Positions 36,711-45,458 of a DNA stretch of 64,000 bases are shown here, in pieces. Each line of letters begins with the position of its first letter. Position 1 is the first letter of the stretch. Position numbers and translations under genes: made by a program. The stretch spans positions 372,001 through 436,000 of the forward strand of contig NZ_FPEH01000015.1 of NCBI RefSeq assembly GCF_900117425.1, written 5' to 3'. The notes beneath the pieces were generated by a model that had not been told where the DNA came from, did not search any database, and saw only the letters and a list, made by a program, of their open reading frames with translations. The DNA is from Novosphingobium sp. NDB2Meth1. Lineage in GTDB: Bacteria; Pseudomonadota; Alphaproteobacteria; Sphingomonadales; Sphingomonadaceae.

Positions 36711-37811
36711 ATGGCGCAGAAGCTCTACATCCGCCCGATCGGCCTTGCCGAGAGCCCGCAGAGCGAAGAGGGCGGAGCGATCCGTCTGGCGGGCGGGCTG
36801 GTCTATGCGGCGCGGTTTGCGCTGATTGTTCGGGATGGCGCGAAAGTGGTCTCCCGCCGCCGCTTCGGTGCGGACGAGGCGAATGACGTGCTGGGCGCGC
36901 TTCCCGATGCGCTGGCCGCCGAGGCGCAGGCGCAATGGGCCAATCTCAAGGCCGTGCACGGTCCGCTGATGTGCGGCGCGCGCACGCTGCGGGTCGATCA
37001 ACCGCAAGTGATGGGTATCCTCAACGTCACGCCCGACAGTTTTTCCGACGGCGGCCAGTTTCTCGACAAGCCGGAAGCGGCACTGGACCATGCCTACGCG
37101 ATGCTCGAAGCCGGCGCGGCGATCATCGATGTCGGTGGGGAATCCACCCGTCCCGGCGCCCCTGCTGTCTGGGAAGGCGACGAAGTCAAGCGCGTCGTCC
37201 CGGTGATTGCGAAGCTTGCCACCAGCGGCGCCGCGATATCCATCGACAGCCGCCGCTCGACTGTCATCGCCGAAGCGCTCGCGGCAGGTGCGCATATCGT
37301 CAACGATGTTTCCGCGCTGCGCCACGATCCACGCTCGGTGGAAGTCGTCGCGGCAAGCGGTGCGCCGGTCGTGCTGATGCATGCCCCCGGCGGGGAGAAG
37401 GACTTGCATGCCGACGGCCACTATGCCGATGTCGTACTCGATGTGTTCGATGCCCTGCGCGAGCGGCGCGATGCGGCGGTGGCGGCGGGGATCGCGCGCG
37501 AGAAGATCCTGCTCGATCCGGGCATCGGCTTCGGCAAGTCACTCGCGGAGAACCTCGCCCTGATCAACGCGCTGCCGCTGTTCCATGCGCTGGGTCAGCC
37601 GCTGCTGCTCGGCGCGAGCCGCAAGCGCATGATCGGTGCGCTGTCCGGCGAGGCGCCCGCCCATCAGCGGCTCGGCGGATCGCTGCTGTTGGCGGCCAAG
37701 GGTTTCGAATCCGGTGCGCAGATGGTGCGAGTGCACGATGTCGCCGATACCGTGCAGGCCCTGCGCGTCTGGCGCGGCCTGCGCGACGCGGCCCTGATGG
37801 ATTTCAGCTAG
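36711..37811 (+). CDS. folP: Dihydropteroate synthase
   Basis: FolP condenses para-aminobenzoate with dihydropterin diphosphate in folate synthesis. The canonical domain begins near residue 100 with MGILNVTPDSFSDGG and contains IDVGGESTRPGA and DPGIGFGKS. The N-terminal extension of about 95 residues has no motif I recognise and makes the protein (366 residues) longer than most FolP. The stop overlaps that of the convergent CoA-transferase gene by 8 bp. Confidence 0.95.
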   Translation: MAQKLYIRPIGLAESPQSEEGGAIRLAGGLVYAARFALIVRDGAKVVSRRRFGADEANDVLGALPDALAAEAQAQWANLKAVHGPLMCGARTLRVDQPQVMGILNVTPDSFSDGGQFLDKPEAALDHAYAMLEAGAAIIDVGGESTRPGAPAVWEGDEVKRVVPVIAKLATSGAAISIDSRRSTVIAEALAAGAHIVNDVSALRHDPRSVEVVAASGAPVVLMHAPGGEKDLHADGHYADVVLDVFDALRERRDAAVAAGIAREKILLDPGIGFGKSLAENLALINALPLFHALGQPLLLGASRKRMIGALSGEAPAHQRLGGSLLLAAKGFESGAQMVRVHDVADTVQALRVWRGLRDAALMDFS

Positions 37812-38976
37812 CTCGAGACTTGACCGGAAGCGCGGGCGCGCCAAGCTCCTCGTTGTGCTCGCCGATATGCGGCGTCGGCCGGACTTCAAAGCCTCCGACG
37901 GAAAAGCTCACCGGACTGCGCATCTTGAGGTACTCGCCCTCGGTCGGGTGCGTGCGCTGCTGGAAGAAGTCGACCGCCTTGAGGTGCGGATCCTCGGTGA
38001 TGTCGTCGAGATCGCGCACCGGCATGCAGGGAATCTGATGCTCGGCCATCTTCGCCGCCCATTCCGCCATGGTCAGCTTGGGCGTGCGCTTGGCCATCTC
38101 CTCATAGAACGCGCTGAAGTTGCGCATGCGCGAGGGGTAGTCGATAAAGCGCGGATCCTCGGCAAGTTCCGGCGCCTCGAGCAGCTCGATCACGACATCC
38201 ATGGCATCCAGCGTATAGGGCACGATCACCACGTAACCGTCCTTGGCCGGGAAGGGCTGGCGCAGCGGATCGAGCTGGCGCGGATAGCCCGCCGGTTCCT
38301 TGGGCGGCACCAGCGCCAGCCCGTAGAGATGCTCCTGCATCATGAAATGGGTGAAGCTCTCGAACATCGGGACTTCGACGAACTGCCCTTCGCCGAAGCG
38401 CAACTTGTGGATGATCGCGGCCATGACCGCCCAGGTGCCGTGCAGCCCGGAGACCTTGTCGGCGATCAGCGAGGGCAGGAAGCGCGGCACGGGATTGCCA
38501 TCGACCCGCGACAGCAGATTGGTTGTGCCCGTGGCGGCCTGGATCACGTCGTCATAGGCCTGCAGGTCGCCATACGGTCCGCCCGAGCCGAAGCCGGTGC
38601 AGTGGACATAGATGATGTCGGGCTTGATGGCCTTGACGGCGTCATAACCGAAACCCAGCCGCTCGATCGCCTTGCCGCGCACGTTGTGGATGAACACATC
38701 GGCTTCGGCGAGCTGTCTCGCGAGTGCGGCCTTGCCCTCCTCGCTCTTGAGATCGAGCGCGAGGCTGCGCTTGCCCTTGTTGAGATTGAGCGTGCAGGGG
38801 CCCATCCCGGGTGTCGCCGCAACCTTTCCGGCGTGGCGGAACATGTCGCCAGCAGGCACCTCGACCTTGATCACGTCCGCACCAAGATCGGCCAGTGTCT
38901 CGGTGGCGTAAGGTCCGAACACCACGCTGGTCAGATCAACGACACGGATACCTTCCAGCAGCTTCTGACCGGCCAT
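37804..38976 (-). CDS. CoA transferase, CaiB/BaiF (family III)
   Basis: The 390-residue product matches family III CoA transferases: an N-terminal GIRVVDLTSVVFGPYATETLADLGADVIKVE region (written here as its two halves GIRVVDLTSVVFGPYAT and LADLGADVIKVE), then CTLNLNKGKRSLALDL, and a catalytic aspartate expected in the LQAYDDVIQA segment. Such enzymes move CoA between acids, for example in carnitine or aromatic degradation. Substrate unknown. GGAG precedes the ATG. Confidence 0.9.
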   Translation of the reverse strand: MAGQKLLEGIRVVDLTSVVFGPYATETLADLGADVIKVEVPAGDMFRHAGKVAATPGMGPCTLNLNKGKRSLALDLKSEEGKAALARQLAEADVFIHNVRGKAIERLGFGYDAVKAIKPDIIYVHCTGFGSGGPYGDLQAYDDVIQAATGTTNLLSRVDGNPVPRFLPSLIADKVSGLHGTWAVMAAIIHKLRFGEGQFVEVPMFESFTHFMMQEHLYGLALVPPKEPAGYPRQLDPLRQPFPAKDGYVVIVPYTLDAMDVVIELLEAPELAEDPRFIDYPSRMRNFSAFYEEMAKRTPKLTMAEWAAKMAEHQIPCMPVRDLDDITEDPHLKAVDFFQQRTHPTEGEYLKMRSPVSFSVGGFEVRPTPHIGEHNEELGAPALPVKSRAS

Positions 38977-39067
38977 TCTGGTCTCTCCTCCCGGCGGCGC
39001 ACGAGCCGTCCGGCGAGAGACTTAACAGCACCGCGCGAGGGAGCAACGCTGCCATTATCGAGAGGGC

Positions 39068-40486
39068 TCAGGCGACGTTGTCGATCCCGAGCTCGGAGAG
39101 CTTGCGGTAGAGCGTCGAGCGCCCGATGCCGAGCCGCCGCGCGACTTCGGTCATGCGGCCGCGGTAGTGGCCGATGGCAAGGCGGATGACGTCGGCCTCG
39201 ATCTCTTCGAGCGGGCGCAGGTTGCCGTCGGGCGAATAGAGCATCACGCCCGCGCCTTCGGTGCCGCTGGGCGCGGTGCGCGGGGCTTCGCCGAGCATGT
39301 TCGAAAGATTGGGGAAGTCCTGCGCGGTCAGCGCCTCGCCGTCGCAGAACACCGCCGCGCGGAACAGCGTCGCCTGCAACTGGCGGACATTGCCCGGCCA
39401 ATCATATGCCGCCAGCAGCGCCAGCGCGCCGTCGGTGATGCCGAGCGGACGCAGCCCCGGCTGTTCGCCGATGCGGGTGAGGAAGTGGCGGGCCAGCGCC
39501 GGAATGTCGCCCGCGCGCTCGCGCAGCGCCGGCAGATGGACATGGACGCCGCTCAATGCATCCAGAAGGCCGCGATCAAACAGCTGCGCCTCGACAAGAT
39601 CACCGAGGTCGGCATTGCTGCACACGATCACGCGCACATCGAGGCGAAAGCTGTGGCGCGCGCCGATGGGCTGGATATCGCCGCGCTGCAGGAACTGGGC
39701 GAGCCGGTTCTGTGCGGCGAGGCAGAGGCGGTCGATTTCGTCGATCACCAGGGTGCCGCCGTCGGCATGCTGGAGCGCGCCGACATGGCGTTCGAAGGCG
39801 CCGGGGAAGGCACCCTTCTCATGGCCAAACAGCACCGATTCGATCTGGTTGGCCGGAATGCCGCCGGCGTTCACGATCCGCAGCGGCGCCTTTGCGCGCG
39901 GGCTGGCGGCATGCATCGCTCGCACCAGCATTTCCTTGCCGGTGCCGGATTCTCCTTCGATCAGCACGGTGTTCTGCGTGCGCGCGGCCTTGGCGGCGAC
40001 GGCGAGCGCAGCCCGGAAACCGGGGGCGGCGCCGATCATCGAATCGAAATCGAGCGTGCCGGAGAACTTCTCGGTGAGCGGTTGCAGTTCCTCCGGCGAT
40101 TCCTCGCGCCGGGTTGCGGTGCGCAGCGCCTGGAGCAGCCGATCGGGCGCGACCGGCTTGATCAGGTAGTCCGAAGCTCCGGCGCGCATCGCCTCGACGG
40201 CGAGCAGCGGCGAGGCGCTTGTGGTGATCATGAGGATGGGAAGCGCGGGGCGGCGGGCCTTGAGCTCGGCGATCAGCGCGCAGGCTTCGTCGCCGGGAAC
40301 CCATTGATCCAGAATGATTGCATCGAGCTGCATGCCCTGCCGCGTGCCGAGCGTGGCGATCGCCGTCTCGGAATCGCGGGCGATGATCGTGCGCCAGCCT
40401 TCGCGCGCCGCGAGCGCCGAAATGAGGCGGCACTGCGCCGGTTCGTCATCAATCAGCATCAAAAGCCGATCTGTGGGCTCAGCCAT
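39068..40486 (-). CDS. NtrC-like response regulator with GAFPGA instead of GAFTGA
   Basis: The 472-residue product has a receiver domain with phosphoacceptor D60 (AIILDQWVPGDE), an AAA+ domain with Walker A GESGTGKE (178-185) and Walker B VIDE (247-250), and a Fis-type helix-turn-helix at the C-terminus (EVARRLGIGRSTLYRKL). The sigma-54 contact loop reads GAFPGA (225-230) rather than GAFTGA, so activation of sigma-54 promoters may be lost or altered. No sensor kinase gene is adjacent. Confidence 0.9.
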   Translation of the reverse strand: MAEPTDRLLMLIDDEPAQCRLISALAAREGWRTIIARDSETAIATLGTRQGMQLDAIILDQWVPGDEACALIAELKARRPALPILMITTSASPLLAVEAMRAGASDYLIKPVAPDRLLQALRTATRREESPEELQPLTEKFSGTLDFDSMIGAAPGFRAALAVAAKAARTQNTVLIEGESGTGKEMLVRAMHAASPRAKAPLRIVNAGGIPANQIESVLFGHEKGAFPGAFERHVGALQHADGGTLVIDEIDRLCLAAQNRLAQFLQRGDIQPIGARHSFRLDVRVIVCSNADLGDLVEAQLFDRGLLDALSGVHVHLPALRERAGDIPALARHFLTRIGEQPGLRPLGITDGALALLAAYDWPGNVRQLQATLFRAAVFCDGEALTAQDFPNLSNMLGEAPRTAPSGTEGAGVMLYSPDGNLRPLEEIEADVIRLAIGHYRGRMTEVARRLGIGRSTLYRKLSELGIDNVA

Positions 40487-40643
40487 GGGTTCCCCGGTCC
40501 TTTTACATAGTGCCGGGGTCTAGCCCATTTGGGTAAAGGTCAGATTAAGCGCAAAACCGCCGGTAACGCTTGAGCCGGGGTGGCGCGGTCGCTAGAGCAT
40601 GCGGTCAACCGCACGTTTAAAACGCAATCAGGAAGGGTTTGTC

Positions 40644-40778
40644 ATGGGCGCGAGCAACAATGCCGGGAACAACATGAAGGCAGCGACGGCCACCTACGAG
40701 GGCTTCGTCGGCATGATCAAGATCGCCACTCCGGTGATCGCGCTGATCGTGCTCTTCGTCATGTACCTGATCGCCTGA
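40644..40778 (+). CDS. aa3-type cytochrome c oxidase subunit IV (CtaJ-like)
   Basis: This 44-residue peptide has a hydrophilic N-terminus with TYEGFVGMIK and one membrane helix (IATPVIALIVLFVMYLIA), the form of the small bacterial aa3-oxidase subunit IV. AGGAAGG precedes the ATG. It lies 8 bp before pntAA; this small subunit is often found beside pntAA in Alphaproteobacteria. Confidence 0.8.
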   Translation: MGASNNAGNNMKAATATYEGFVGMIKIATPVIALIVLFVMYLIA

Positions 40779-40786
40779 GTCCTCGA

Positions 40787-41917
40787 ATGGGGGCGGCAAC
40801 AACGATCGCTGTCCTGCGCGAGCGGGCCAGCGGCGAGCACCGGGTGTCGGCGACGCCTGAGACGGTGAAGAAGTTCATCGGTCTCGGCGCAGCCGTGCGC
40901 GTGGAAGCGGGGGCGGGCATGACCGCCTCGATCAGCGACGAGGCCTATCAGGCGGCGGGCGCGGAAATCGTGGGCGAAGGCGTGGCAGCCGGCGCGGATA
41001 TCGTGCTTGGCGTGCAGGGGCCCGAGGTCGATCTCCTCGCCGGGGCCAATCCCGGCGCATGGGTCGTCGCGGGGCTCGATCCCTTCGGCAAGCGCGCGCG
41101 CGTCGATGCCTATGCGGCAGGCGGGTTCGAGGCGCTGGCGATGGAGTTCATGCCGCGCATCACCCGCGCGCAGTCGATGGACATCCTGTCCTCGCAGTCG
41201 AACCTGGCCGGCTACAAGGCCGTCATCGTCGCGGCGGACCTCTATGGCCGCGCTTTCCCGATGATGATGACCGCGGCGGGCACGGTCTCGGCGGCCAAGG
41301 TCTTCGTCATGGGTGTCGGCGTCGCGGGTCTCCAGGCCATCGCCACCGCGCGCCGTCTCGGCGGGCAGGTCTCGGCGACGGACGTGCGTTCGGCGACCAA
41401 GGAGCAGATCCAGTCGCTCGGTGCCAAGCCGATCTTCGTAGAAAACGTCGCGGGGATCGAGGGCGAGGGCGCTGGCGGTTATGCGACCGAGATGAGCCCC
41501 GAGTATCAGGCGGCACAGGCCGAACTGGTCAGCTCGCACATCGCCAAGCAGGACATCGTGATCACCACCGCGCTGATCCCAGGCCGTCCGGCACCGCGCC
41601 TGATCACCGATGCGCAGATCGCGACGATGAAGCCCGGCTCGGTGATCTTCGACCTTGCGGTTTCGGCCGGTGGCAATGTCGAAGGCTCGGTCGCAGACCA
41701 GGTGGTCGAGAAGCACGGCGTCAAGATCGTCGGCTATTCCAACACCGCCACGCATCTTGCGGCAGACGCCTCGGCACTGTTCTCGCGCAATCTGTTCAAT
41801 TTCCTGTCCGCGTTCTGGGACAAGGAGCAGGGCAAGCCCGTGCTCGACGAGGAAATCGGCAATGCGATCCGCCTGACGCAGGGCGGCAAGGTCGTCAACG
41901 AACGACTGCTCGGCTGA
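40787..41917 (+). CDS. pntAA: NAD(P) transhydrogenase subunit alpha, part 1
   Basis: This is the NAD-binding domain I of proton-translocating transhydrogenase, which reduces NADP with NADH using the proton gradient. The 376-residue product has the N-terminal AVLRERASGEHRVSATPETV, the Rossmann loop MGVGVAGLQAIATARRLG and the conserved RQD-loop region SATDVRSATKEQ. It is the first of three genes: pntAA, pntAB and pntB, the split alpha-subunit form common in Alphaproteobacteria. Confidence 0.95.
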   Translation: MGAATTIAVLRERASGEHRVSATPETVKKFIGLGAAVRVEAGAGMTASISDEAYQAAGAEIVGEGVAAGADIVLGVQGPEVDLLAGANPGAWVVAGLDPFGKRARVDAYAAGGFEALAMEFMPRITRAQSMDILSSQSNLAGYKAVIVAADLYGRAFPMMMTAAGTVSAAKVFVMGVGVAGLQAIATARRLGGQVSATDVRSATKEQIQSLGAKPIFVENVAGIEGEGAGGYATEMSPEYQAAQAELVSSHIAKQDIVITTALIPGRPAPRLITDAQIATMKPGSVIFDLAVSAGGNVEGSVADQVVEKHGVKIVGYSNTATHLAADASALFSRNLFNFLSAFWDKEQGKPVLDEEIGNAIRLTQGGKVVNERLLG

Positions 41918-41927
41918 GGGGGCTGAC

Positions 41928-42212
41928 ATGGACTTCATTTCAATTCTGAGTGTGTTCGTGATGGCCTGCTTTGTGGGCTATTACGTTGTCTGGTCGGTCA
42001 CGCCTGCGCTGCACACGCCGCTGATGGCGGTCACCAACGCAATTTCCTCGGTCATTGTCGTCGGCGCGCTGGTCGCTGGCGCTGCTGAAGGTTCGGTCAT
42101 TTCGAAGTGGCTGGGACTGCTCGCGGTGGTGTTGGCTTCGGTCAACATCTTCGGCGGCTTCGCCGTCACCGAGCGCATGCTGGCGATGTACAAGAAGAAG
42201 GAGAAGAAGTGA
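41928..42212 (+). CDS. pntAB: NAD(P) transhydrogenase subunit alpha, part 2
   Basis: The 94-residue product is the short membrane part of the alpha subunit: three hydrophobic helices with the YYVVWSVTPALHTPLMAVTNAIS region (halves YYVVWSVTPAL, HTPLMAVTNAIS) near its N-terminus and FGGFAVTERMLAMYKKKEKK at the end. Its stop codon overlaps the pntB start (ATGA-type, TGATG), giving tight coupling. Confidence 0.94.
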   Translation: MDFISILSVFVMACFVGYYVVWSVTPALHTPLMAVTNAISSVIVVGALVAGAAEGSVISKWLGLLAVVLASVNIFGGFAVTERMLAMYKKKEKK

Positions 42213-43687
42213 TGATCCTCTCCCTTCTTGCTGCCGCCGCACCTGCTGCAGCTCCGGCAAACGCCTTTCCTTACCCGACTGCAGAGAACAGCCCGATCGT
42301 TCCGCTCCTCTATCTCGTTGCGGGCGTTCTGTTCATCATGGCCTTGCGCGGGCTTTCTAGCCCTGCCACGTCCCGCGCGGGCAACCGCTACGGCATGATC
42401 GGCATGACCATTGCCATGGTCACCACGCTGCTAACGCATGGCCTCGCCAGCTTGCCTGAGATTGCAGGCGCCATCGCCATCGGTGGCGGCCTAGGCTTCG
42501 TCACGGCCCGGCGGATCAAGATGACCGACATGCCGCAGCTCGTCGCGGCCTTCCACTCGCTGGTCGGTTTCGCCGCGGTGCTTGTCGGTCTTGCGGCCTA
42601 CCTAAACCCCATCGCGTTCGGCATTGCCGGGCTTGACGGGATCATCGAGCCGCAGAGCCGGATCGAGATGGGCCTGGGCATCGCCATCGGTGCGATCACC
42701 TTCTCGGGCTCGGTCATCGCGTTCCTCAAATTGAACGGCAACATGAGCGGCGCGCCGATCATGCTGCCAGGCCGCCATGCGATAAACCTCGGCACGCTCG
42801 TCGCGATCCTTGGCCTTGTCGGCTACTTCACGCAGGATCAGGCGCCGTGGGTGATCGCGGTGATCACCGCGCTGAGCTTCATCATCGGCTTCCTGCTGAT
42901 CATCCCGATCGGCGGCGCGGACATGCCGGTGGTCGTCTCGATGCTCAATTCCTACTCGGGCTGGGCCGCGGCGGCGATGGGCTTCACGCTGCACAACACC
43001 GCGATGATCATCACCGGCGCGCTCGTCGGCTCGTCGGGCGCGATCCTCTCGTACATCATGTGCAAGGCGATGAACCGGAGCTTCATCTCGGTCATCGCGG
43101 GCGGTTTCGGCGCGGCGCCGGAAGCGGCGGCCGGCGGCGGCGCCAAGGTGCAGCGCCCGTGGAAGCGTGGCTCGGCGGAAGACGCGGCGTTCCTGATGAA
43201 GGAAGCCGAAAACGTCATCATCATCCCGGGCTATGGCATGGCGGTGGCGCAGGCCCAGCACGTGCTGCGCGAGATGGGCGATCTGCTCAAGAAGGAAGGC
43301 GTCAACGTCAAGTACGCCATCCACCCGGTCGCGGGACGCATGCCCGGCCACATGAACGTGCTGCTCGCCGAAGCGAACGTGCCCTACGATGAGGTCTTCG
43401 AACTCGAGGACATCAACGGCGAGTTCGCGCAGGCCGACGTCGCGTTCATCATCGGCGCGAACGATGTGGTCAATCCGGCGGCGAAGACCGACAAGTCCTC
43501 GCCGATCTACGGCATGCCGGTGTTCGATGTCGACAAGGCCAAGACGGTCATGTTCATCAAGCGCTCGATGGGCGGTGTCGGCTATGCCGGTGTCGACAAC
43601 GACGTGTTCTACATGGACCAGACCATGATGCTCCTCGCCGACGCCAAGAAGATGGTCGAGGACATCAACAAGGCGCTTGCCCACTGA
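42212..43687 (+). CDS. pntB: NAD(P) transhydrogenase subunit beta
   Basis: PntB holds the proton-conducting membrane helices (first about 280 residues) and the NADP-binding domain III (VIIIPGYGMAVAQAQH and PVAGRMPGHMNVLLAEANVP). The 491-residue length is normal. The NADP-binding region ends with VNPAAKTDKSSPIYGMPVFD. It completes the pntAA-pntAB-pntB operon together with the upstream small oxidase subunit. Confidence 0.96.
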   Translation: MILSLLAAAAPAAAPANAFPYPTAENSPIVPLLYLVAGVLFIMALRGLSSPATSRAGNRYGMIGMTIAMVTTLLTHGLASLPEIAGAIAIGGGLGFVTARRIKMTDMPQLVAAFHSLVGFAAVLVGLAAYLNPIAFGIAGLDGIIEPQSRIEMGLGIAIGAITFSGSVIAFLKLNGNMSGAPIMLPGRHAINLGTLVAILGLVGYFTQDQAPWVIAVITALSFIIGFLLIIPIGGADMPVVVSMLNSYSGWAAAAMGFTLHNTAMIITGALVGSSGAILSYIMCKAMNRSFISVIAGGFGAAPEAAAGGGAKVQRPWKRGSAEDAAFLMKEAENVIIIPGYGMAVAQAQHVLREMGDLLKKEGVNVKYAIHPVAGRMPGHMNVLLAEANVPYDEVFELEDINGEFAQADVAFIIGANDVVNPAAKTDKSSPIYGMPVFDVDKAKTVMFIKRSMGGVGYAGVDNDVFYMDQTMMLLADAKKMVEDINKALAH

Positions 43688-43728
43688 GCGAGGAACTTTC
43701 GTCAGCACACAAGGGAAGCTTCGTCCGG

Positions 43729-45072
43729 GTGCTCTCACCCGGCGAAGTCTTCCTGCTGACGATCTCGGCGCTGTCTCCCGTCCTTTCGGTCTTTATCGGC
43801 GGCAATGCCATCATGCACCTGGCCGGTACCGGTGCGGCGCTCGGCTTTATCGGCGGAGGGATACTCGCAGCCACGATGGCTCTGCTGTTCGCCGAGCTTT
43901 CGGCGAGTTATCCCGGCGCGGGCGGCGTCTATCCCGCGCTCAATGCGATCCTCGGGCCGCGCTGGACCTTTCCTTTCGTCATCCTGCGCACGGTGATCAT
44001 CTTCCCGCTCATCGCATTCGGTGCGGTGGGAGCAGTTCCCTACATCCGCTTGTTTCTGCCATGGCTGCCGCCAGACGCGGCGGCGCTTGGCACGCTGGCC
44101 TTGGCGGCACTGATCGCCTCGTCGCAAATCCGCCGGGGAGCGCAGGTGATCGCGGCGTTTCTGGTGGTGGAACTGCTCGCGCTGGCCGTGCTCACCGGCG
44201 CGGCCGTCATGCATTTCAACGCCGCGAACCTCGGCCTCGTCCTCAGCCCGGTGATGACGGCCGGGCGAGACAGCCTCGCCGCGACACCGCCTGCCAGCGT
44301 GGCGCTGGCCGTTGTCGCTGGCGCGTTCATGTCCGCAGGAGCTGACTGGGCGACGTTCTTTGCCGAAGACATGCGCGACGCCAAGCGCCGCATGGGGCCG
44401 GTCGTCGCCTGGACCGGCCTTGTCGCGGCGCTGTTCATTGCCTTGCCGACGGTGCTGATGATCCTCGCGATGGACGATGTGCCCGCGACGCTGTCCGCCG
44501 AGGCGCCGATGGCGCATTTCCTTGACCGGGCTACCAATCCGTTGGTCAGCTCGCTCGTGTCGCTGGGCATCATCGCGGCGATCTTCAACAGCGTCATCGC
44601 CATCCTGATGGCACTATCGCGGCAGCTTCACGCCATGGGCCGCGACGGGGTGTTCGTGGAGCCGATCAACCGCGTGCTGCGCATCGTGCATCCCCGCACC
44701 CGAGCGCCGACCGGGGCACTCCTCCTGCTGCTGGTGATCGGCGGGCTTTGCACGTTTCTGGGCGAACGGCGGCTTGTTCTGCTTACCAGCGGCAACTTTT
44801 CCGAATGCCTGCTGCTGGGCCTTGCCGTGCTGGCGGGGCGCAAGGCGGGCTGCCTCACCGGGCACTTCCACATCCGGCTGCACCCGCTGGCCCCGGTCAT
44901 CGCGCTGCTGCTCAGCGTCTCGATCGTCGCAGCAAGCTGGGCTGATGCGGATACCGGGCGGGTCTCGATGGCCTTGCTCGTTTCGGTGTTTGTCGCGGCG
45001 TTTCTGTGGCATGAGTGGGCGCATCGGACGGGCCGGGCCACGGTCCGCCTCACCGGGAGCGATCTGGAATGA
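43729..45072 (+). CDS. APC-family amino acid permease
   Basis: The 447-residue product has about 12 hydrophobic segments in the layout of the amino acid-polyamine-organocation superfamily, with a first helix region FLLTISALSPVLSVFIGGNAI and FAELSASYPGAGGVYPALNA early in the chain. The start is a GTG 41 bp after pntB. The stop is coupled to the next gene (ATGA). Substrate not predictable. Confidence 0.82.
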   Translation: MLSPGEVFLLTISALSPVLSVFIGGNAIMHLAGTGAALGFIGGGILAATMALLFAELSASYPGAGGVYPALNAILGPRWTFPFVILRTVIIFPLIAFGAVGAVPYIRLFLPWLPPDAAALGTLALAALIASSQIRRGAQVIAAFLVVELLALAVLTGAAVMHFNAANLGLVLSPVMTAGRDSLAATPPASVALAVVAGAFMSAGADWATFFAEDMRDAKRRMGPVVAWTGLVAALFIALPTVLMILAMDDVPATLSAEAPMAHFLDRATNPLVSSLVSLGIIAAIFNSVIAILMALSRQLHAMGRDGVFVEPINRVLRIVHPRTRAPTGALLLLLVIGGLCTFLGERRLVLLTSGNFSECLLLGLAVLAGRKAGCLTGHFHIRLHPLAPVIALLLSVSIVAASWADADTGRVSMALLVSVFVAAFLWHEWAHRTGRATVRLTGSDLE

Positions 45073-45401
45073 CTGTCCGCGCCAGTGCCGCCGCACTTGC
45101 CGCCCTTGCCATTTTGGTCACCGCCTGCACACCGGCCAAGCTGGCCGAGGGGCGAGTGCGTTCGGCGCTGCTCGATGCCGGGCTTTCCGAACCCAATGCC
45201 GCCTGCATGGCCGAGCGGATGACTGATCGCCTGACCTTGGGGCAGTTGCGCAAGCTGCAGGCGCTCCAGTCTCCCAAGCGTTCCATTGCCGATTACGTGA
45301 TGACCGTCCGCCGCGTGGGAGATCGCGAACTGATCGAAGTCACAGTCGGTTCGGCGCTCCTCTGTGCCAGCGGTCTGGCGCCGGAGCGCAAGCCCGGCTA
45401 G
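45069..45401 (+). CDS. Putative lipoprotein
   Basis: The 110-residue product has a short signal with lipobox LVTAC (C20). The mature part is mostly helical, with AERMTDRLTLGQLRKLQAL. No family recognised. It starts inside the permease stop codon (ATGA), so it is cotranscribed. Confidence 0.7.
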   Translation: MTVRASAAALAALAILVTACTPAKLAEGRVRSALLDAGLSEPNAACMAERMTDRLTLGQLRKLQALQSPKRSIADYVMTVRRVGDRELIEVTVGSALLCASGLAPERKPG

Positions 45402-45458
45402 GGCGCGCTCATCCCGTTCCGGCTTGAGGTTCCATTCCCGCATGCAGGCCCGTTTGCC

